Below, piece by piece: positions 1 to 11,527 of a stretch of DNA of 64,000 bases. The position numbers were made by a program, and so were the translations under genes. Source of the DNA: Andrena cerasifolii (taxonomy: Eukaryota; Arthropoda; Insecta; Hymenoptera; Andrenidae); contig NC_135121.1 of NCBI RefSeq assembly GCF_050908995.1, forward strand, positions 5,084,001 to 5,148,000, given 5' to 3'. Under the pieces are notes generated by a model. The model had not been told where the DNA came from, made no database searches, and was given only the letters and a program-made list of their open reading frames with translations. Numbering within the stretch: position 1 is the stretch's first letter; every line of letters begins with the position of its first letter.

Positions 1-603
1 AAATACTTTTAATGAGATTTTTTATAAATTTGTTGTTTGCTTAACTTTTTTCCATGTCTCATCTTCCCAAATACTTTTAATGAGACTGTAGTGTTACTAC
101 ACAATTCGAAATGGGAGCAAATATTGCAAATACTGTGAGAAATATTTAAGCTGCCATTTCGCATTCCCTAATTCGCAATTTTTTGTTATAGCAACAAGGA
201 ACAACTGCAAAGCTTCAATTCACAAGTTTATACTTACTACTTCGGCGTAATGTTTTCACGGAATTCATTGAATATAGAAAATTCTGACTACATATGTATA
301 CCTACGAATAAGGTCAGGTATAATAAAAGCCTATTGGCTGTACCTCGCCTTTTGCGTAAGCATGTATCAACTGTCGGCATATGCTATATAACCTGGATAC
401 GCTGAGTAATAAAGACCTTTAATAATAATAACAATAATAATAATGGAGAACTTAATGATGACACATATTTGCTGTTTTTTGTGGATGAGAGTAATCACGC
501 ACACGATAGTTTACAGGTCTTGTTATGGTAAGATCTGCAAAACTTAAATAGAATTCACCCAGTCAACATACTATTCCTTTCATGGCAGTAGCCGTGGTAA
601 ACA
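1..603. other. No gene; short repeats and a possible LINE tail
   Basis: A 17-bp direct repeat, AAATACTTTTAATGAGA, occurs at the very start and again near 69. Near 400-445 the sequence runs from AATAAAG into an (AAT)n run, which looks like the 3' tail of a non-LTR retroelement. No coding sequence supports that reading, so it is only a suggestion. Confidence 0.3.
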
Positions 604-1355
604 TTAAGGGGTAATGCCACTATAGAGCCCGGAAAGGTAGTCTGATTTTGCGAATTTTTTATGCGAGTATGGTGAATGGAATACAAAATCTGTTTGAAGG
701 CCTTTATTGTACATGCCTTGAAGTATGATCACAATTTTTTAAAAAAAAATTTAATACAAAATGGGGGCGCCACAGTTCAACAAACGAAGCTTCTTTTGAA
801 AAAACAGTGTTCCGGGGCCGAAAAGATTTTTCCTTCAATTTTTGACCTAGAACAAAAACCAAAAATTGTTGAGTTCTATATAAGATTATCTCGGGAAGTA
901 CACAGGGAAATTAAAAAATACTACTTTCTGTAAAAATGGTGTATGATTGAACAAAACGTTTCAACAATTTTTCACGTCCCTTTTTACCTCAAAATGAAAC
1001 GTTTTGTTCAATCACGCACCATTCTTACGAAAACCAGTATTTTTTAATTTCCCCGTGTACTTCCCGAGATAATCTTATGTAGAACCCAAAAATGTTCGGT
1101 TTTTTGTTCTAGGTCAAAAATTGAAGGAGAAATCTTTCCGGCCGCGGAACACTGTTTTTCAGAAAAAGCTTCTTTTGTTGAACTGTGGCGCCGCCATTTT
1201 GTATTAAAAAAATTTTTAAAAAAATTGTGATCATACTTCAAGGTATGTACAATAAAGGCCTTCAAACAGATTTTGTATTCCATTCACTATACTCGCATAA
1301 AAAAATCTCAAAATCAGGCTGTCTTTCCAGGCACTACAGTGGCATTACCCTTTAA
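604..1355. mobile_element. TTAA-flanked foldback element
   Basis: Two inverted arms of about 350 bp (604-961 and 995-1355) are separated by roughly 35 bp. The outer ends read TTAAGGGGTAATGCCAC and, on the other strand, TTAAAGGGTAATGCCAC, so each end carries TTAA, the target duplicated by piggyBac-type transposases. The two similar short open frames in the arms (676-933 + and 1044-1283 -) are mirror images created by the palindrome and are not genes. No transposase is present. Assignment to piggyBac rests on TTAA alone. Confidence 0.8.
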
Positions 1356-1977
1356 GTAAAATGAAAAGCATAACATGCGTGGCAGTGTAATCAGTGTGCA
1401 GAGAAATTTCAGTATACGGAGCGTCTTTCTCTGCTTATGAAGGGCGACAGTGACGAATTAGAATCAAAACTTTGTGAGGAAATTCATGGTACTGGTTTCC
1501 CAAAATCAATACAAAACTGTACCAGTAATTACTGTATCTTTTATATTCTTTCTGATTATCTAATGTCTTACTTAATAAAGATAAGAAATATACTATTTGT
1601 TATCGTGCAATTTTTCCGAAATTCATTTTATAAATATATCACATTTCATATATTTATAGCGGTACTACCCAGAAAAATTGTCACTTAACCGAGTAATGTA
1701 ATAATTTTCCTATTTGTTAAGACTCGCGTATCGTGACTATTACGTTTCAATTCTATTTCTACGCAAGATGATTTAAAATACTACGGGGAAACTAGTTTTC
1801 CGTTGAAAACGTCTCCTCTTATTAATGTCAATATACTAAACTGCTATTCTATGTAGAAAATTGATAAAAAATTTATAATACTCTTAATAAAATATTTTTA
1901 AAAAAATACTTTATTGCTTTAAAGCATTAATGTTTTATTATATTGTTTTTATTTTTATATTTGCCTACTATATTATA
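1356..1977. other. AT-rich sequence, nothing recognised
   Basis: One 83-codon open frame (1437-1688) is present but has low-complexity, hydrophobic AT-driven composition. I see no splice signals or family motif. Confidence 0.5.
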
Positions 1978-2185
1978 CTAGCTTCACTATTTGGCTTCGC
2001 CCGAAATTTAGATTCTGATTTTATAAAAAAAAATTGTTTTGTGTGAAAATAGACACATTCATCTGGATTAGTCAGACATATTGAGCTGAGGCTGATTTCT
2101 TGATCCCAGAGTTTATCGTTCGAAAGTTTTTAGGTGACAGACAAACACACAAAATTATAGAAGCTTTCTGCTTTATATATTAAGA
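1978..2185 (-). mobile_element. Non-autonomous Helitron, 208 bp
   Basis: On the minus strand the element begins TCTTAATATATAAAGC, follows a host A, and ends in GAAGCTAG followed by a host T. TC at the 5' end, CTAG at the 3' end, insertion between A and T, and no target duplication are the Helitron hallmarks. The subterminal stretch CAGAATCTAAATTTCGGG recurs near 19025 and near 48885, where only 3' ends are evident. No Rep/helicase is encoded. Confidence 0.8.
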
Positions 2186-2260
2186 TTTTCTTGAATTCAA
2201 TCTTACGGTAATATAATAATTAATTAATTTATTTCATACGAATGATTCATTAAGGGTAGG

Positions 2261-2689
2261 TACCGTAAACTGGGGGAAAGTTGGCAGCACGGGGTAACAT
2301 TGGCATACGCCGGGATTACATTGTTTTACGTCGGATTAGTAGAACTTAACCTGTTAATGCCATTTATATGCAATGCTATTAAGATGTAAAAAATAAAATA
2401 AAATAATCAAATTTAAGTGTCAATGTATCTTACTGGCTTCAGATTAGTAAAACTTAACCCGTTAATGCTATCTATATGATGTGCCAATGTTACCCCGGTG
2501 CAATAACGTTTTTAACATGCATTAAAGAAGGAAAAGGACAAAAATTGTATGCATTTTGACACTTTTAGTACAATCACAAAAGATGCAATGTTCTGATAGG
2601 ATACTTAAAGCAAATATAAACATGTTAATTTTTAAATTTTATAACAACAATTTTTCAAAAACCTGACGATGTTCCTCCACTTTACGGTA
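2261..2689. mobile_element. TA-flanked short inverted-repeat element
   Basis: Ends read TA-CCGTAAACTGGGGGAA at 2261 and, on the complement from 2689, TA-CCGTAAAGTGGAGGAA. A TA duplication suggests a Tc1/mariner-type MITE. Inside, a block of about 55 bp containing AACTTAACC.GTTAATGC is repeated in direct orientation near 2340 and near 2450. No coding capacity. Confidence 0.7.
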
Positions 2690-2699
2690 TACATAGGCT

Positions 2700-3372
2700 G
2701 TCGTTTTTGTCGAAAAAGAAGCATTTCTTTTTTATTTAATTGGGAAGAAATAAATTGAAGCTGAGTGTTGTTACTTAACACAAATTTTACGAACATCATA
2801 AGTTTTAAAAGAACACACTTGACTCGCCAAAAATGTGCATTATAGATGGCGCTACAGATTGATCACTAAAGAGGCTTTTTCAAAAAGATTCTTTTGTTTT
2901 GCAGTGACAACGGAGGTCCCGACTGATTCAAATCAAATTCGAGTATGTTCACAAAATATGTAATTCCGGCTAGAACCTAAATTGAAATTAATAAAAACTC
3001 TTACTCTCTATGAATAGAAACTAAAACCTAACGAAAAATGCAGTGTTTAGAAAAATCGACATTTCGTAGCTGCGATTTTCATAATTTTGCTTTTTTATAG
3101 GTTCAGTGCAAAACCAGACGTATTCTAAAGTAGAATTTCCAAGCAGGTCGCTGAATGTCGTTTCGTTTCGTTAAAATCGTTGCGAAACAACAAACTCTCT
3201 TTGAGAAAGCCTCTTCAATGATCAATCTGTAGCGCCATCTATAACGCACATTTTTGGCGAGTCAAAAATGTTCGTTTAAAGCTTACGATTTAATAAACAT
3301 TGTGTCAAAGACCAACTCTCAGCTGCAATATATTTCTTTGTAACTAATTGAAAAAGAATAATCTCATTTAAA
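2700..3372. mobile_element. Foldback element with conserved inner arms
   Basis: The inner arms are nearly identical for over 60 bp: GACTCGCCAAAAATGTGC starts at 2821 and its complement ends at 3263. Weaker inverted similarity continues outward to about 2700 and 3372, so the tight arms sit inside longer, more diverged ones. Either an old foldback was partly homogenised or a younger element landed in it. No clear target duplication and no coding. Confidence 0.7.
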
Positions 3373-4049
3373 ATGTATAATTTCGGTAGAGACGAACTAA
3401 CTCTCCAAGTATATAAATTAATATTTAAGAAATCATGAATATTCGTAATGGCGAAGACGTCACAATGAAATTCCCATAAACCGGGCCGAAGTTCTATCGA
3501 ATCACAACCGATGCGTTTGTTGAAATTACGTAAAAAGTAAAACGATGCTGTGAATGTCCTTTAAAGCTGGGAATGAAGTTAGTTGGCAAGGAAGAGCACC
3601 GCGAAGGTTCATGCAATTAATCACTTGGCGGTTTTATTCAATTATGTCTTGCCGCGACCCAGAGTGCCAGTGGAACGCGGGTGGTAGGATGAGGATTTAG
3701 GATGGTTGGCGACAATGGCGCGGGTCGAAAGGAAAGTTGGAGGCGATGGAAGAAGCAACGGAAGCCGTGGTAGAGTGGTATTTGATTTGTAAGTGATGGC
3801 ATAACAGCGATAGAGTTGCAGTGTAAGGTTCTTGAGAGAGGTGCATCAATCATCGCCGATAAAATCTATCAGAACGTCGATTCACCTATTCAATATGCCG
3901 TTAGCATATTTGGCATTATATCCCGTGTTATCGAGAGAAATGATGGAATGAAAATCGCGAAGGAAGCGAAAGAAAAAGGAAAACGTAGCAAAGGTAAGGG
4001 AGGCGAGCGCATATCGAATTTCGTTCTTATCATTGGCGCTTTGTTTGTG
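3373..4049. other. Moderately GC-rich stretch, no recognised gene
   Basis: Overlapping open frames occur at 3638-3853 (-) and 3816-4100 (+). The plus frame has a Lys/Glu/Arg-rich middle and a hydrophobic end but no recognised domain, and its 3' end lies in an inverted-repeat arm. I do not call a gene. Confidence 0.4.
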
Positions 4050-5654
4050 GTACACGCGGTTCAGAGGATTGTGGCGGATAGAGATTCGACTGTGGGATAG
4101 CTTACCATGGTTAGCCTTTTTTTTTTGTCGCTAATGTTCTACAGTATTTTATGAACATGGTTTAGGACACTGCCAAGCCCCAGGTTCCAGGCTAGAACAC
4201 TTCTATTTCGTGAGGGAAACTGAGGGAAAACATCACTGCGAAGACGTCTGCATTATCATAATTATATAAATCTTCGCGGTCTGCTCTGTTCGATGCTGTA
4301 GCGTAAATGGCGCCAAGAATAAACTTCAAGAGAAATCATAATAAATTTTTATGCTTCTCGCTAATAGGTATCACTCATGAAATTTCCGCAGAAGCATGAT
4401 AGATCGTTCATACATATATTGGCGACCTTGTATTTGTATTTTTGTTTTTTTTCTGTGTTTTTACACAGGGTGGCGTTTCAAGAGCATTTTGCTTATATTG
4501 CCCAAGGGACACTTTTTTTTAGTCATTCCATTTTTTCCCTCCTCTCTCCTTCGGATCCCAGCAGCAGCAGCGCACCGGGAGAAAAAGGTGGTCTTCCCCG
4601 GTCACCCATCTTTCCCCAGTACACCGCCCCGTGATGCTTAACTTCGGTGATCTAACCTTATTCTTCTTAAAGATTTTATTTACATAACAATTATACGCAA
4701 AAAATATATAAACATAGTAATGCGTAAAAATATTTCATAGTTTTCGCTGCAGTCTTCAGTAGTACCTACAGTTACTCACAAAATTGAGCGCACACCTAGG
4801 TTGATGACGAAAATTGGCGGGAAAATGAATACAAACACACTTATTCAAAAATGAAAACACAATATATATTTTATTCGTATATTTTACCAAATAATACGTA
4901 AAAAAAAATCTAAATAAAATGGACTATTATTGTATATTTAAAAAAAAATGGTAAAAGTACACGTATTTTTGTGACACAAAATTGAGCGTACACTTTGTTA
5001 AAACACTATTTACAAACCTATACTATATTGTTTCATTTATTAATACTTCGTCGCATATCCCCTGCCATCAATTACGGCTTGTAAGCGACGTAGCATAGAC
5101 AAAATTAGGTGTTTTATTAAAGAAGGAGGAATTTTTTCCCATTCTCCTCTCAACTTTCGTTTGAAATCTTCTGTATTCGTAAAATTGTTATTTGCCATCC
5201 TGGATTTTATTTCTCCCCTGACATTCTCGATGGGATTGGGATCAGGTGACTGGGGAGGTCTTTTTAGCACCTTTGGGATGTTATACAGCCACCATCATTG
5301 AACTATATATGTTGAATGCTTTGGGTCATTATCTTGTTGAAAGTAATACACCCGCGGCATTTTTAATTTTTCTGCTGAATCTTTCAGATTCTTTAAGATA
5401 TTTAACTACTTAATTTTGTCCATTATGCCATCTATGTATTCGATAATTCCGGTACCAGTTGCACCTATATAACGGATATTCTTATCACGACGCCTCTCGC
5501 GACGACGAGAAGAACCAAACAGAAAACGGCACACAAAATCGCTGGGGTAAAGGTACTGAGTCGGAACACCTGTCTATTACACCGTGATCATGACCATGGT
5601 AAGCTATCCCACAATCGAATCTCGATCGGCCACAATCGTTTGAGCCGTGTGTAC
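4050..5654. repeat. Inverted repeat pair enclosing a Tc1-like relic
   Basis: 4050-4111 and 5593-5654 are inverted copies of the same roughly 62 bp, sharing GGGATAGCTTACCATGG near the inner ends. They bracket the Tc1-like relic at 4769-5575. They may be ends of a larger non-autonomous element that received the Tc1-like insertion, or two opposed copies of a dispersed repeat. Confidence 0.6.
4769..5575 (-). pseudogene. Tc1/mariner-superfamily transposase relic
   Basis: Tc1-type transposases are DDE enzymes that cut and paste DNA at TA sites. Read on the minus strand, the 3' part of such a transposase is clear: a FLFGSS box after an SD (first catalytic Asp) near 5540, an IDG box near 5430, QQDNDPKH (second Asp) near 5345, and PPQSPDPNPIE (third acidic residue) at about 5235-5270. 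The frame is interrupted by TAG and TGA codons, with a stop near 5040. Downstream at 4769 is a terminus, CAGTTACTCACAAAATTGAG, preceded by TA; a similar subterminal motif recurs at 4975. The 5' third, including the helix-turn-helix DNA-binding domain, and the other terminus are missing. Non-functional. Confidence 0.9.
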
Positions 5655-5930
5655 TGAGGAGTGGACAAGTGGTATTGGGATTTTCTTAATGTCGCTACGC
5701 GACCTGGTGGCGAAAATTAAAGCAGTACAATCGGGTTAGCTGTCACATGTAACAGGGCAGTATTGGGAATTTCAACTGTTTCATGATCGATTTTGTAAAA
5801 TTTAACAGACTATTTAATGGCAAAAACATTATTGCACTATTTCAATACTCGTGCGACACCGGTCCTGTAACGCGATTGACCCGATTACAGAGCTTACTGA
5901 AGTAGGTGGCGCTCTCACAGTATTTACCAT

Positions 5931-6366
5931 AGTGATCCTCTAGCGCAGGGGTGTCGAACTAGCGGCTCGCGAGCCGCAGTGGCTCCTTCCCCTCTTCGCC
6001 TGCTCCGTAGAGCCGTAGGAGAACGGCCCCCTCCACACCTACTCTCTCCCTGCCGGGTCCCGTGCAACGCCTGGAGAAAAATAAGTGGGGGAACCGGCTC
6101 ACCGGGGGCCCGACTCGTGCGGCTCTCGGAGTGGGGAAGTTCGACACTCCTGCTCTAGGGAGTGATTGGTATAACCGCAGCCATCTTGGAGCAAAACTGG
6201 AAATAAACATATCTCTTTCTATCAGTATTTCTCTCTCTTTCTGTCAGTATTTCTGTCTCTTTCTTTTTTACAGTTTCTTTCTCTGTCTACTTCCGTTTTT
6301 GCTCCAAAATTGCGGCAACCAATCAGCGACGATACACGTTGTTCCGATCACTCCCTAGAGGATCAC
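5931..6366. mobile_element. TA-flanked inverted-repeat element carrying a nested hAT MITE
   Basis: The ends AGTGATCCTCTAGGG... and ...CCCTAGAGGATCACT are inverted copies flanked by TA. The left terminal repeat is interrupted by the hAT-like element at 5946-6152; removing it restores a continuous repeat. The interior holds a pyrimidine-rich tandem run near 6205-6275 with a period of about 22 bp (CTTTCTGTCAGTATTTCT type). No transposase. Confidence 0.75.
5946..6152. mobile_element. hAT-like MITE, 207 bp, 8-bp TSD
   Basis: Begins CAGGGGTGTCGAAC and ends with the complement of CAGGAGTGTCGAAC. The flanks are CTCTAGCG (5938-5945) and CTCTAGGG (6153-6160), an 8-bp target duplication with one mismatch, as expected for hAT. 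A GC-rich palindrome, GCGGCTCGCGAGCCGC, lies next to the left end. It resembles the elements at 22981 and 38611, which carry GGCTCGCGAGCC at the same place. Confidence 0.88.
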
Positions 6367-7220
6367 TAATTTCACAATACGCTGACAATCCGCGCACGTA
6401 CCCGTCGTCTGCCGAAAAAAAATCTGTTTCTTTAGACAATACCTTTCAACTCCTTGTTCTTTGCGCACTTATGGAAGTTCGCAAGTCAGAGTTCCGCAAG
6501 TTCCTACGAACAGAAAGATCGCAGCCGGAGATCGTCGGTCTGCTTCACGATATGCCCAAGTTTCCTGACTCCATTGGGTTTACTTACCTGGCGAACTTTT
6601 CTTCACTATCGGTCTTCCCACCGAGGCCATGCCTTATATCTCTCATCGATACTTCCTCTTCCACGATTGGAAAAATCTTTGGCGGGTGGCCGCAGGTGAC
6701 AAGCATTGTTGTCTGTACTTTCAACACACTTTGAATAACTATTGGAATCTACACGAATCTTTTTCGAAAGAAAAGTGATTTTTAAATTCTCAGCCTACAG
6801 AACTTCTGACATCGTTGGGTAGCTGTATTTTACCTTTTCGTGTCATACACTTTAACACTATATATTGTTTCGATTAAAATTCTTAATTGCAATAAGTATA
6901 ATTTAAAAAATGTTGTTTACAATATAAATATTTTAATTTTCTGATTTACCTGATGATACATTTTGCATGTTGGTGGTCGCTACTGGGTCAAAAATATCCA
7001 AAATTGAAACGTAAAAAACCACGGTTTCAGAATATTATTTTTTAACTTTGTAATTTTTATGTTAAAGTACAGTGTTTTAAGAGTCAAACAAAATTTATGA
7101 AATTTCTTAAAATCTTTATTAAAGTTCTTTAAACAATTTTAACAAGAACTGAAACAGTCTCCATATTTTCGAAACTAGCGCCTCTGTGGTAAATTTTCCC
7201 CTGTAGCGCCTCCCGTCGAG
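6367..7220. other. Unassigned open frame, then AT-rich DNA
   Basis: A 131-codon frame at 6339-6734 (+) starts inside the terminal repeat of the preceding element and ends after a CAG-GTGACA that could be a donor. I see no family motif, signal peptide or repeats. An overlapping 81-codon frame weakens the coding case. Treat as unassigned. Confidence 0.25.
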
Positions 7221-8033
7221 TTAAAGAGTCAGTACACTGTGACGATTTGAAAAATGAAGCTCTTTTTAAAGATTTTTTTCTGCGTAGATACAACAAAATA
7301 ATGCAATAAATCTTTTTGATATTTATTAATCTACTGTGACGATTTGAAAAATTAAGCTCTTTTTAAAGATTTTTTTCAGCGTAGATACAACATATAATGC
7401 AATAAATCTTTTTAGTATTTATTTATTAAGCCACTCTTATATTATACAAAAAAAAATTAAAAAAAAAATTAATTTGTTTTAAAGCTTAAAACGCAATTAT
7501 CTCAAAACGACATTTTTTCAACTGGTGCAAGTGATTGCAAAGAACTATTTGACCAATCAGTCTGAAATTTTTACACGTTATTCAGCACATCAGTGGCTAT
7601 GGCCGGGACGACGGAAACCTTTTTTGATTAACCATTTCATACTTTTTACAAGGCAAAATGCTTGAAAAATTCACCGCATTTCGACACTTAAACTTCAAAC
7701 GTCCGCCATTTTGTTAATTTTTTATCAGTAAATATAATCCTTGTCCCGGTCATAACCACTGATGTGCTGAATAACGTGTAAAAATTTCAGACTGATTGGT
7801 CAAATAGTTTTTTTTTTGCAATCACCTGCACCATTTGAAAAAATGTCGTTTTGAGATAATCGCGTTTAAAGTTTTAAAACAAATTAAAAAAAATCTTAAA
7901 TTTTTTTTGTATAATATAAGAGTCGATTAATAAATACCAAAAATATTTATTGCATTATATGTTGTATCTACGGAGAAAAAAATCTTTAAAAAAAGCTTAA
8001 TTTTCAAACCGCCACAGTGGACTGACTCCTTAA
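7221..8033. mobile_element. TTAA-flanked foldback with a 97-bp arm duplication
   Basis: The ends are TTAAAGAGTCAGTACACTG and, inverted, TTAAGGAGTCAGTCCACTG, giving TTAA at 7221-7224 and 8030-8033. The left arm holds a tandem duplication of about 97 bp (7236-7332 and 7333-7430, each starting ACTGTGACGATTTGAAAAAT). The right arm has one copy. Near the centre, mirrored blocks of about 80 bp read through GATTGCAAAGAACTATTTGA. Related to the copy at 14916-15567. No transposase. Confidence 0.8.
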
Positions 8034-9554
8034 AGGTGTTTCCATAATGATAGATATGAAAGTAATGTCTCTTGGATGAGTAACCTTACATTGTTACAGA
8101 GCACATTTATTTAAATACTTCACAATTGTTTAAAAAATGAACAAGTTACGATCCCAATTCGTAAAATATTTAAATATTATTAAATTGCTCATAATTGTAT
8201 CGTACCAATCACCCTACAAATATAGTTTTAAATAAATTTGATTCACTGGAAATTCTGAAATCGTATTAATCAGAAGCATCAAATTATGCGTCTTTTCTAA
8301 ATGAACCTTCAGAAAAAAGGAGCAGGACGCGCTATCAATAATTGCGAGTACGTCCATTATTTAAGAAATTCCTTATTTCTGCGTTCTTAGTAAAGTTTAT
8401 TCATTGCAGATGCATGCTATTAAAAGGAAAGTTCGTAAAAGCAGCAACCAAAGCTTTCTTGTTATTTACACGTAATAAAAGCTTGAGTACTAGTTCGAGG
8501 TTATTCTATATCACAAACGTACCGCTATATTTGTTAAGATCATATTTTCCGTAATATTTAATGAACGAATTTTTTTGTCAGAATTAAACTGGTTGGAAAA
8601 ATTAAGTAATATCAAAAGCAAGAGATGAGAAAAGAAGTAGCAGTAAAAAATTCAATATGAGGGGTTTCATAATAGCTAATTCAAATATTTACATTTCACA
8701 ATTTCCTTCATTAGCCAAACGGGGTTTTCTATAGAGAAGACTTTATCGGCGTTTCAGAATGTATAGTTGTACAAAATGTAGTTAAAATGAAACACGTATT
8801 TAGGTACATTTCATGTATCATTTACTCCTTCTTTCATTTTCATGTAATCATTTAAAAACAGTTATGTGTAAATAGTTGAAAATTGCTTACATACATGCGA
8901 CCGCTGTAATGTCTGATCATCTCACAATGTGTAAAGCATTTAAATTATGTAACACACAACTGTAATGTTCCTGATTTCTCGATATTTTTCGTTTCTCGAA
9001 AAATGAGTAAAAAATTTCAAAATTTATATTTTTCGTATAATGTTGATAATATTTATCAAGAAAACTTTATTCCTGCCTAATTTACACAACAATTGTATAA
9101 ATGAGAAAACAGATATTAAATATAATTAGCTTTATTTATTTAATACAAAATTAGTGCAAGGCAAATAATTACTTTTTGTCTTAAAATAGTTTTTTAAAAA
9201 GCACGGTGCATCTATGTAGCATCAGCGAATCTACTCTCCTGTGACAAAATCTGTAGCTAGTAGAAAAATTTATTTCGTTTTGAGTGGATGTTGCCTACGT
9301 ATAACATCCAAAAGTTGTTGCAAAATAGGTGTCGTTTTTCCAGTGGACGAAAAATATATGAAATTCCTTTGTTGAAGTTCGGAATTTATCGTCTTCTTGG
9401 GTGACACTAAATTCTTGTAGGTTATCTGCGATTGCTAACCCCAAAATTGTTTTCTTAATGGTGATTCTACATTTTGAAAATCTGTAAGTTTTTTACTACT
9501 TTCAGGAGAATCATGGTCTTATCTCTTCGTTTCGATATTTCTTCTTTAATAGCA
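8034..9554. other. AT-rich interval, nothing recognised
   Basis: Only short AT-driven open frames. No terminal repeats, splice-bounded exon or conserved motif noticed. Confidence 0.5.
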
Positions 9555-10296
9555 ATAAGAAACTCATTACTTAACTGACAAGGGGAGGACACCATGTGAT
9601 AGACATCGATTTTGGTTAGCCTTGGCACGATGAATTTATATAAAAAACAAGTAAATAGGTGTCTCAACGTTTCGGTTAATAGGCCTTAATAATAGAGATA
9701 TTTACATGTAAATTATTAAAAATTTCATAGTGGCGTGGGGTTTTAGTCCGTAAAAATCCCACACTACCCTGGCGCCCCCGGGGGATTCCCCTCTGGGGGA
9801 GTCGGGGTGCCTATTGAAGATTTCGCTAAGTTAAAAAAGAAATTATAAAAAAATTTATAAATTTTTTTTAACGTGGAGATATCTTCAAAAGGCACAGTTA
9901 AAACAAAAATGGTAAAAAAATATATAAATTTAAAAATTATAAATTATATTTTTTTAACGTGGAGGTATGTTCAAAAGGCACAGTTAAAACAAAAATTATA
10001 AAAAAAAATATAAATTGTTTTTTTAACGTGGAGATATCTTCAAAAGGCACCTAGACTCCTCCAAAGGGAAATCCCCCGGGGCGCTACAGAAGTGTGGGAT
10101 TTTTACCGGCTAAAACCCCACGGACACTATGAAATTTTTAATAATTTACACGTAAATATCTCTATTATTAAGGCCTATTGACTGAAACGCTCGGACACCT
10201 ATTTACTTATTTTCGACATAAATCCATCGTGCCAAGGCTCATCAAAATCATGTCTATCACATGGTGTCCTCCCCTTGTCAGTAAGTATTTAGTTCT
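9555..10296. mobile_element. Foldback element with a tandem-repeat core
   Basis: Inverted arms of about 280 bp share CTGACAAGGGGAGGACACCA outside and AAAATCCCACACT with CCCCCGGG inside. The core carries three tandem units of roughly 70-85 bp, each starting AACGTGGAG and containing TTCAAAAGGCAC (near 9870, 9955 and 10025). The 66-codon minus frame at 9467-9667 partly lies in the left arm and has a counterpart in the right arm, so I treat it as repeat sequence. Confidence 0.7.
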
Positions 10297-10646
10297 TCTA
10301 AATTTTTAAATGGAAACTTAAGAGCACCTTCAGCAGTTAATAATGTAGAATCTTCTCTACTGAGATTCTAATGCTACGAATAAATTTTCAGCAATATTAA
10401 TTCATTTCTGTCAGCGATCTTTCAACGGATTCCTCACTCTCATAAATCGCAACGAACACAAAAACACCAAACGCATTATCTGACTTCGACATGCACTGTT
10501 AACATTTATTATAAATTGTAGATGTGTTTATACGTTCGCGAGTAACTAGTAATACACAACTTGAACTATCCGAAAATCCATTTCCAAATATAACTGAGAT
10601 TTATAATAATTCTCCTAGACTTAAATTTCTCGAGAAATAAGAAATA

Positions 10647-11035
10647 AGGTGAATGTCCCAACTTCTGCTCGTTTAAGAGATAACTCGTCATGAAGAAGGT
10701 GTAAAAAATTTGTTTGTGATAAAAATTTCCAGAGTAATTGATTAATTCTTTAATAATAAATCAACTAATTCAAAAACTATTCAAGAAAGAGATTTCAAGA
10801 TTGTTAACTATTATTAATTTTTAATTAAATATATAATGCTCTAAATGTCTTTATTTCTGCTCATGAAAAATAGCGATGTATGTATTGCCCCAAGCTCGTG
10901 CAGCAGTCGCGTAAATGTTTAAATAGTTTAGAATTATTTTGTTGCAACTACAGTCCAAACGTAACGCATATAATAATAAGAAAAATATGAAACAATCAGA
11001 AGTGGAGACATGAGCAGAAATTGGGACATTCACCT
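10647..11035. mobile_element. TA-flanked MITE just upstream of the secreted-protein exon
   Basis: TIR AGGTGAATGTCCCAACTTCTG at the left (one A/T difference in the inverted right copy), with TA at 10645-10646 and 11036-11037, a Tc1/mariner-type duplication. It ends about 125 bp before the presumed leader of the exon at 11528, so it could contribute promoter sequence; that is inference. Confidence 0.72.
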
Positions 11036-11159
11036 TAAGCAATTATTAAATTTCTCGGGAATTCAACTGTGACTTTGCATATTCGAAAGTCAAGTATAAT
11101 GTTATTAATGTTGCAGAATGACGGAGTTTGCATCACGAGTGACGACTAATGAAGCAACT

Positions 11160-11527
11160 TTCAGTGGGAACTTAGCCACATGACTATCAAATACTAACTG
11201 TTAATTCCGTGAACATTCGTCGAATAGTGGGCAGACACAACCAATTCGTGAACAGTAGCAGTGAAACCTTTCGACTAGCCAAGCGTCAGGTGATATGAGT
11301 GAATGTAGGATCCTTCGTGACGTTAAACGATTGAGTTACGATCTCGTCGAAACAAATACTGTCGATTAACAGGCACGCGATACACAGGGAACGCGATTAA
11401 AACGTAGTGGATCCTTTTGTCCGCGCACGAAGGAACCAACAGATCTGTGCAATTGTGTGAGAAGTGAGACGGAACTGGGTGCAAGGAGAGCACAAGACGG
11501 ATTGAAAGCGGAAACGGAAGCAGGAAA
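11160..11527 (+). promoter_or_regulatory. Probable promoter and 5' leader of the exon at 11528
   Basis: A TTTCAGTG match to the arthropod initiator (TCAGT core) lies near 11159. From about 11310 to the exon start there is no ATG, and the sequence is less AT-rich than its surroundings, as expected for a leader of some 200-370 nt. No convincing TATA box. The transcription start is inferred, not shown. Confidence 0.35.

Noticed and set aside
676..1283. Two similar short proteins on opposite strands
   Set aside because: Produced by the inverted arms of the 604-1355 foldback.
6339..6734. 131-codon plus frame as an exon with donor CAG-GTGACA
   Set aside because: It begins in a transposon terminal repeat and has no acceptor or recognised product.
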